A DNA stretch of 64,000 nucleotides, taken from Picocystis sp. L7 (lineage: Eukaryota > Chlorophyta > Picocystophyceae > Picocystales > Picocystaceae). The stretch is from contig QXJR01000023.1 of assembly GCA_020975725.1 (NCBI GenBank), positions 248,001 to 312,000 on the forward strand, read 5' to 3'. Below the pieces are notes generated by a model. The model was not told the origin of the DNA. It did not search any database and worked only from the letters and a program-made list of their open reading frames with translations. Every line of letters begins with the position of its first letter. Within the stretch, counting starts at the first letter, position 1. This document shows, in pieces, positions 60,592 through 64,000 of the stretch. A program made the position numbers and the translations under genes.

Positions 60592-61608
60592 CTACGTACA
60601 ACGTTGTTTAGAGCCGCGTTCCTTGGCATCGCCATCTGCCATGCGTGCGCGAGCTTGGGCCTCCTTCATGCGAGCCAGTACTTTATTTTCGAAATTGGAT
60701 GTAAGCTTTGCGCTTTGAAAGAGACTTTCCGCATCCTTTCCGTCATTCTGGGGGGTTGTCTGAGGCCTTGCTGTGGGCAAGCCTTCTGTATCTCCCAAGG
60801 GTGTGAGTTCGAGCGGGTTATCTGGCCGACCACAGAACCCGTGTCTAGAAGCTTTCCTGATTTCTTCCGCGCTAGACATAAGCACGAGCGCGCTGCCCCT
60901 GTTTTTCTTGGATGTCTTTACCACGACGTCCTCCACCGTCCCATCCTTGGCAAAGATGCCCTTTAGCTCCGATGCAGTGTAATCACCCTTTCCCAGGTTC
61001 CATGCCACCTTGAGCATTCTGTTTGCTTCGGTGGATAATGGTGGCGAGGGTTGACTGCAATCTTTCCTGTCAAACGGGTCGGCATTTTTAGTCGATGTAG
61101 CTTCGCCGCTTGTCCCAGCCATTTTGCGTCGGATGCGTTCCAGCTCGGCCTGCAGGTTCGTCCTCGCCAGGCGACATGGCATGCAGTCAGCGAACCGACT
61201 CGTGCGCGTGTTGTGATCCGTCGTCGATCCCTTCCTTTTCTTGCAACGTACCTGCAACCTCTCTCTGGCCAATTCTTCGGTGCTTCTTTTCCTCCATTCT
61301 TCCTTTTCCTTCGCTTCGAGTTCGTCCCTCATTTTCCTGCGTTTGGCATCCATGGTTTCGTATCGTTGCGTTCGCTGCATCTTCACGCGTATGAGGTGGT
61401 CGTGGGCTGCACGAGCTTCCTTGTCCATGAGGAGCTCGTAGGCTCTTCGGACGCGATCGAATTCATCGGCTGCATTGCTACGACTTCGGTTCTTGTCGGG
61501 GTGTGTCTCGATGGCACGCTTGCGATAGGCTCGTCGCACCTCCGCCTCCGTGCTCTCCACTCCCGTGTCGATCTTCAGCACCTCGTAGGCGTCGAAATCG
61601 ACCGCCAT
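60592..61608 (-). CDS. DNAJC17: DNAJC17-like J-domain plus RRM protein
   Basis: J-protein of the DNAJC17/Cwf23 type, linked to the spliceosome. Exons 61608-61252 and 61149-60592, with an inferred 102-nt intron (61150-61251, GTACGTTG...ACCTGCAG, with a GCTGAC branch site) that has no in-frame stop; 304 residues. The J domain: DAYEVLKIDTGVESTEAEVR, RAYRKRAIETHPDKNRSRSN (the HPD motif) and EFDRVRRAYELLMDKEARAA. A charged coiled coil follows, then an RRM-like segment (LKVAWNLGKGDYTASELKGI, GTVEDVVVKTSKKNRGSALV). Intron removal joins LARERLQ to AELERIRRKM and keeps the helix regular. Start MAVDFDAY at 61608. Confidence 0.87.
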   Translation of the reverse strand: MAVDFDAYEVLKIDTGVESTEAEVRRAYRKRAIETHPDKNRSRSNAADEFDRVRRAYELLMDKEARAAHDHLIRVKMQRTQRYETMDAKRRKMRDELEAKEKEEWRKRSTEELARERLQVRCKKRKGSTTDHNTRTSRFADCMPCRLARTNLQAELERIRRKMAGTSGEATSTKNADPFDRKDCSQPSPPLSTEANRMLKVAWNLGKGDYTASELKGIFAKDGTVEDVVVKTSKKNRGSALVLMSSAEEIRKASRHGFCGRPDNPLELTPLGDTEGLPTARPQTTPQNDGKDAESLFQSAKLTSNFENKVLARMKEAQARARMADGDAKERGSKQRCT

Positions 61609-62013
61609 GGTCCCTTTTCCACGCACGAAGACGTGCGATGCGATGGACGCGCGCCCACGTGTCGAGGTGCCAACGAAGGTGTCGAAGTGGGCAAGACGGA
61701 CCTGTTCCTTTCCCCTTAGTTGGGGAGATGGGACGACCCATCGGACAGGAACCCGAGGGATCCCCGGTTGCGAACCCGAAGGAAAGGAACGGGATCGGAA
61801 GGGAAACCCAGCACGGGGCAGGGAACGGTTCCGTCAGAGGCGATGCGCCCTTTCTCCACGGGAAGGAATTCGGGTTCGATCGGAAGGCGCGAACCGTTGG
61901 CTTCCGGTTCGGTCTATCGTCCCGTACACCGGTCCTTTCGATTGGACGGGTCCCTTCCGATGGATCGGGGACGGAACCGAGGATCGAACACACCTCGACG
62001 GTCGACGAAGGCC
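61609..62013. other. Divergent promoter, DNAJC17-like / TADA
   Basis: 405 bp, rich in GGGTTC/GGAACC and GATCGG blocks similar to those near other starts. No gene seen. Confidence 0.45.
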
Positions 62014-62874
62014 ATGCGATGGACCATGCTGCGCTTCGCAGCACCTTCGCGTGGAATTCTGTCCAAGAGCGCCTCGAGAAGAAGAGGAGGGAGGATCCTG
62101 AACCATCTGGAAGGGGTCCCTCCAACCGCCGCCGCACGTGGTCCGCACCCACGATCCACAGGCGCGTGGTCCTTTGCTCGCACCACTCGTTGGCCGGAAC
62201 CGCCTTGTCCGCCGGCACATCGCTCCAGCCATGGATTTCCTCTCCATGGACAGAACGAAGGAAGACGCACAGAAGCAGGGAAACGCACGCGCATGGACCG
62301 GCAGGAAGAGCGCACCAAGGACGAGGACTACATGCGCCTGGCCTTGGAAGAAGCGAGGCTGGCCTTTCGACGTGGAGAAGTGCCGGTGGGAGCAGTGGCA
62401 GTAGATGCAGAAGGAAACGTCATCGCACGCGCGCACAATCGGGTGGAGTCGGAAAGCGATCCGACCGCCCATGCAGAAATCCTGTGCCTTAGACAAGCGG
62501 CCATGGGAGAAAGGAAGGCATGGAGGCTCCTGGGTGTGACCTTGTACGTTACCTTGGAACCTTGCGTTATGTGTGCAGGAGCTATATTGCAAGCCAGGGT
62601 CGCAACTGTAGTGTATGGAGCAAAGAATTCGTTGCTGGGTGGAGATGGAAGTTGGCTTCAGGTCCTTCCAAGGTGCGATTGCCACGGGAACGGCCCCCGA
62701 GAACCTGAAGCGCCAGCCCATCCCTTCCACACCGATGTGACGGTGAGAAAAGGGGTGCTGGTCGAGGAATGTGCGGACATCATGAGAGAATTTTTCAGGA
62801 TGCGCCGTTCGAGCCAAGATTTTGGCGAGAGAGACAGCGAAATGGCGGAGGTGGCAGATGCTGCCGGGGAATAA
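62014..62874 (+). CDS. TADA: tRNA(Arg) adenosine deaminase, plastid TADA type
   Basis: Converts A34 to inosine in the plastid tRNA-Arg(ACG) anticodon. The deaminase domain is complete: YMRLALEEARLAFRRGEVPV, GAVAVDAEGNVIARAHNRVE, the zinc/catalytic motif TAHAEILCLRQAA (H-A-E) and LEPCVMCAGAILQARV (PC-x2-C). Then VVYGAKNSLLGGDGSWLQVL and HPFHTDVTVRKGVLVEECAD match plant plastid TADA rather than cytosolic ADAT2. From Met 62014 there are 286 residues, the first 90 Arg/Ser/Pro-rich like a transit peptide; 62026 and 62293 are alternative starts. AATAAA (62870-62875) overlaps the stop codon. Confidence 0.9.
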   Translation: MRWTMLRFAAPSRGILSKSASRRRGGRILNHLEGVPPTAAARGPHPRSTGAWSFARTTRWPEPPCPPAHRSSHGFPLHGQNEGRRTEAGKRTRMDRQEERTKDEDYMRLALEEARLAFRRGEVPVGAVAVDAEGNVIARAHNRVESESDPTAHAEILCLRQAAMGERKAWRLLGVTLYVTLEPCVMCAGAILQARVATVVYGAKNSLLGGDGSWLQVLPRCDCHGNGPREPEAPAHPFHTDVTVRKGVLVEECADIMREFFRMRRSSQDFGERDSEMAEVADAAGE

Positions 62875-63656
62875 ATGCCAGCCACGGCCGAACCGGTGCG
62901 ACCTCCAGCGATCAAGGGAAAGGTATCGCGCTCCCTTATTTCCAAACTTGTTCTCAAAACCATCGAATGCGCGTGTTCCGGCAATCCGGCCGAGGCGCAA
63001 GCACAGGAGGATCGATGCCTCATCGTCCCTGGATCGACATTCCCTCGAGGTGGACCCACCTCGCATCGAATACGCTGCTTCTTCGTCCGTGCGGTTGAAA
63101 TCATCATCTACCCACCGGTTCACTCCTCGAATGTTGCCCACCTTTTGGCCGTGTTCCATCTGCATCTTGCCCAGGGAGCAACCTGCAACTTCCATGATGT
63201 TTCCCACCAGCTCCCAGCTGGGTGGACCGGGAAGGAGACAGGCCTCCATCCCACCAGATCTCCGAAGATCCCCCTGTCGGAGAGAGGACAGGAAATAGGA
63301 TCACTTCGGATCACGTCGACCCTCCTGGGCGCTTCGAAGCGCCACGAACCGCAAGCGCGTGCTCGCCTCGCACGACCGCGAAGCGTCTCCTTTCGAAGGA
63401 AGGAGTGGATTCCAGGCGTCGAGAGAGCGGGCTGAAAGGAGAAGGGAAGGGTCCTGGACGAGGTGGTCGGACGTGGCTTGCTTTGGTGGAGACGAGAGTG
63501 TCCTGCCAGGCCGTCCAGCCACTGCGAGCCAGGCCGCAGGAAGCTTCAAATTGGGATCCAACACCTTCGAATGGACGCGTGCTGTCGATCGTTCGAAACG
63601 GAACCCGAAAAAAAGGTTGAGATACAAGCGGACATAGAGGTCGGAACCTGGGAATC
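62875..63656. other. Spacer before the MFS gene; possible minus-strand exon
   Basis: 782 bp. On the minus strand an open frame from about 63260 to 63100 follows a good acceptor (CTCTCTCCGACAG), reads ordinarily (ELVGNIMEVAGCSLGKMQME) and continues into TADA. It could be a last exon of an unrecognised gene, but no first exon or family match was found. Otherwise nothing. Confidence 0.3.
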
Positions 63657-64000
63657 ATGTCGTTGGAAGCTGTAAGTTCAGAAGATTGGGATCCAGAGGT
63701 GGATGGGGACAGTGCCGACCGTGTCCTGCAGAAACCAGCCTCACAAAGGTGGAGAAGAGCGATCTCTGCAACCATTGTCAACGTTGCATCGGTTGCTGAA
63801 CGTGCGGACGAAGCTCTCCTGCCCGCGGTATACAGGGATGTGGGGGAAGCTTTTCGCGCAACCCCCACCCAACTTGGGAACCTGACTTTGTACAGGGCAA
63901 TGGCACAAGCAGCAACCAGCCCACTTGCAGGTGTACTGTCTGACTTGGCGGATAGGCGGAAGGTCATTGCCGGGGCCGCGGCGGCATGGGCCATCGCAAC
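63657..64000 (+). CDS. Major facilitator superfamily transporter (3' partial)
   Basis: A frame from ATG 63657 runs off the right edge (114 codons). After an acidic, cytosolic N-terminus (MSLEAVSSEDWDPEVDGDSA) comes the first predicted membrane segment (AISATIVNVASVAERADEAL), LPAVYRDVGEAFRATPTQLG, a second segment and the MFS loop 2-3 signature (AGVLSDLADRRKVIAGAAAA, G-x-L-x-D-x-x-D-R-R). The E-R-x-D near helix 1 and this pattern resemble Spinster-like or related organic-anion transporters in plants. The substrate cannot be told from the fragment. Confidence 0.75.
   Translation, partial: MSLEAVSSEDWDPEVDGDSADRVLQKPASQRWRRAISATIVNVASVAERADEALLPAVYRDVGEAFRATPTQLGNLTLYRAMAQAATSPLAGVLSDLADRRKVIAGAAAAWAIA

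Noticed and set aside
61834-63249. 471-codon minus-strand frame over TADA
   Set aside because: Its larger part is antisense to the TADA coding region. Only the right-hand 150 bases beyond the TADA stop remain open to question and are noted as a possible exon.

Overview
This is a piece of a compact eukaryotic nuclear genome from a photosynthetic alga, most likely of the green lineage. Evidence for a plastid-bearing eukaryote: spliceosomal introns split about 40% of the genes; there are nuclear genes for photosystem I subunit PsaO, plastid ribosomal protein PSRP-3, tocopherol methyltransferase (VTE4), a plastoglobule-type ABC1 kinase and a plant-type plastid tRNA adenosine deaminase. eL20 and ORC6 read closest to plant forms from memory. 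Some promoters carry plant telobox-like motifs, and several 3' ends carry AATAAA. CFAP20 is present. The species cannot be named from sequence alone. I resolved about 39 genes in 64 kb, usually separated by a few hundred bases.

Layout. 0-12 kb: tail of a membrane protein, EBP2, TRM61, a WD40 protein, FES1, MED6, a small basic protein, an M23 (LytM-type) peptidase, a small Cys-rich protein and a mitochondrial-type ABC1 kinase. 12-24 kb: CCT3, a helical hypothetical, ORC6, a GIY-YIG-like protein, a triple BED-finger protein, a SEC14 protein and an acidic unknown. 24.2-25.5 kb: a 17-copy tandem array of hairpin-forming repeats filling a divergent promoter. 25.6-36 kb: eL20, DUF1764, VTE4, plastid ABC1K, PSRP-3 and mitochondrial ATP synthase beta. 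37-47 kb: a Q/P-rich protein, RABL6-like GTPase, LON-domain protein, metallophosphoesterase, STK16 kinase, a two-exon basic protein and CFAP20. 47-64 kb: SPT6, NMNAT, UBA2, ureidoglycolate-lyase-like protein, PsaO, a prenylation-motif protein, DNAJC17-like, TADA and the start of an MFS transporter.

I inferred twenty introns of 70-264 nt from donor/acceptor/frame agreement and family alignment. Many have GTGCGT, GTACGT or GTGAGN donors, and a CTGAC-like branch site is visible in several. They restore the N-termini of CCT3, SPT6, ATP synthase beta, PSRP-3, eL20, ORC6, CFAP20, PsaO and others. All splice models are by eye and untested.

The genes are mostly unrelated housekeeping and organelle functions, not a pathway cluster. 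Divergent pairs are common, and tandem repeats or repeated motifs are concentrated in their shared 5' regions. Longer gene-free stretches (17.2-18.7, 31.3-33.5, 39.8-41.4, 52.3-53.8 kb) show no convincing gene. The most unusual features are the 24 kb hairpin array, the peptidoglycan-hydrolase-like M23 gene, and recurrent promoter motifs (GTTAAC dyads, CATCGATACC, ACGGTTGTGA).
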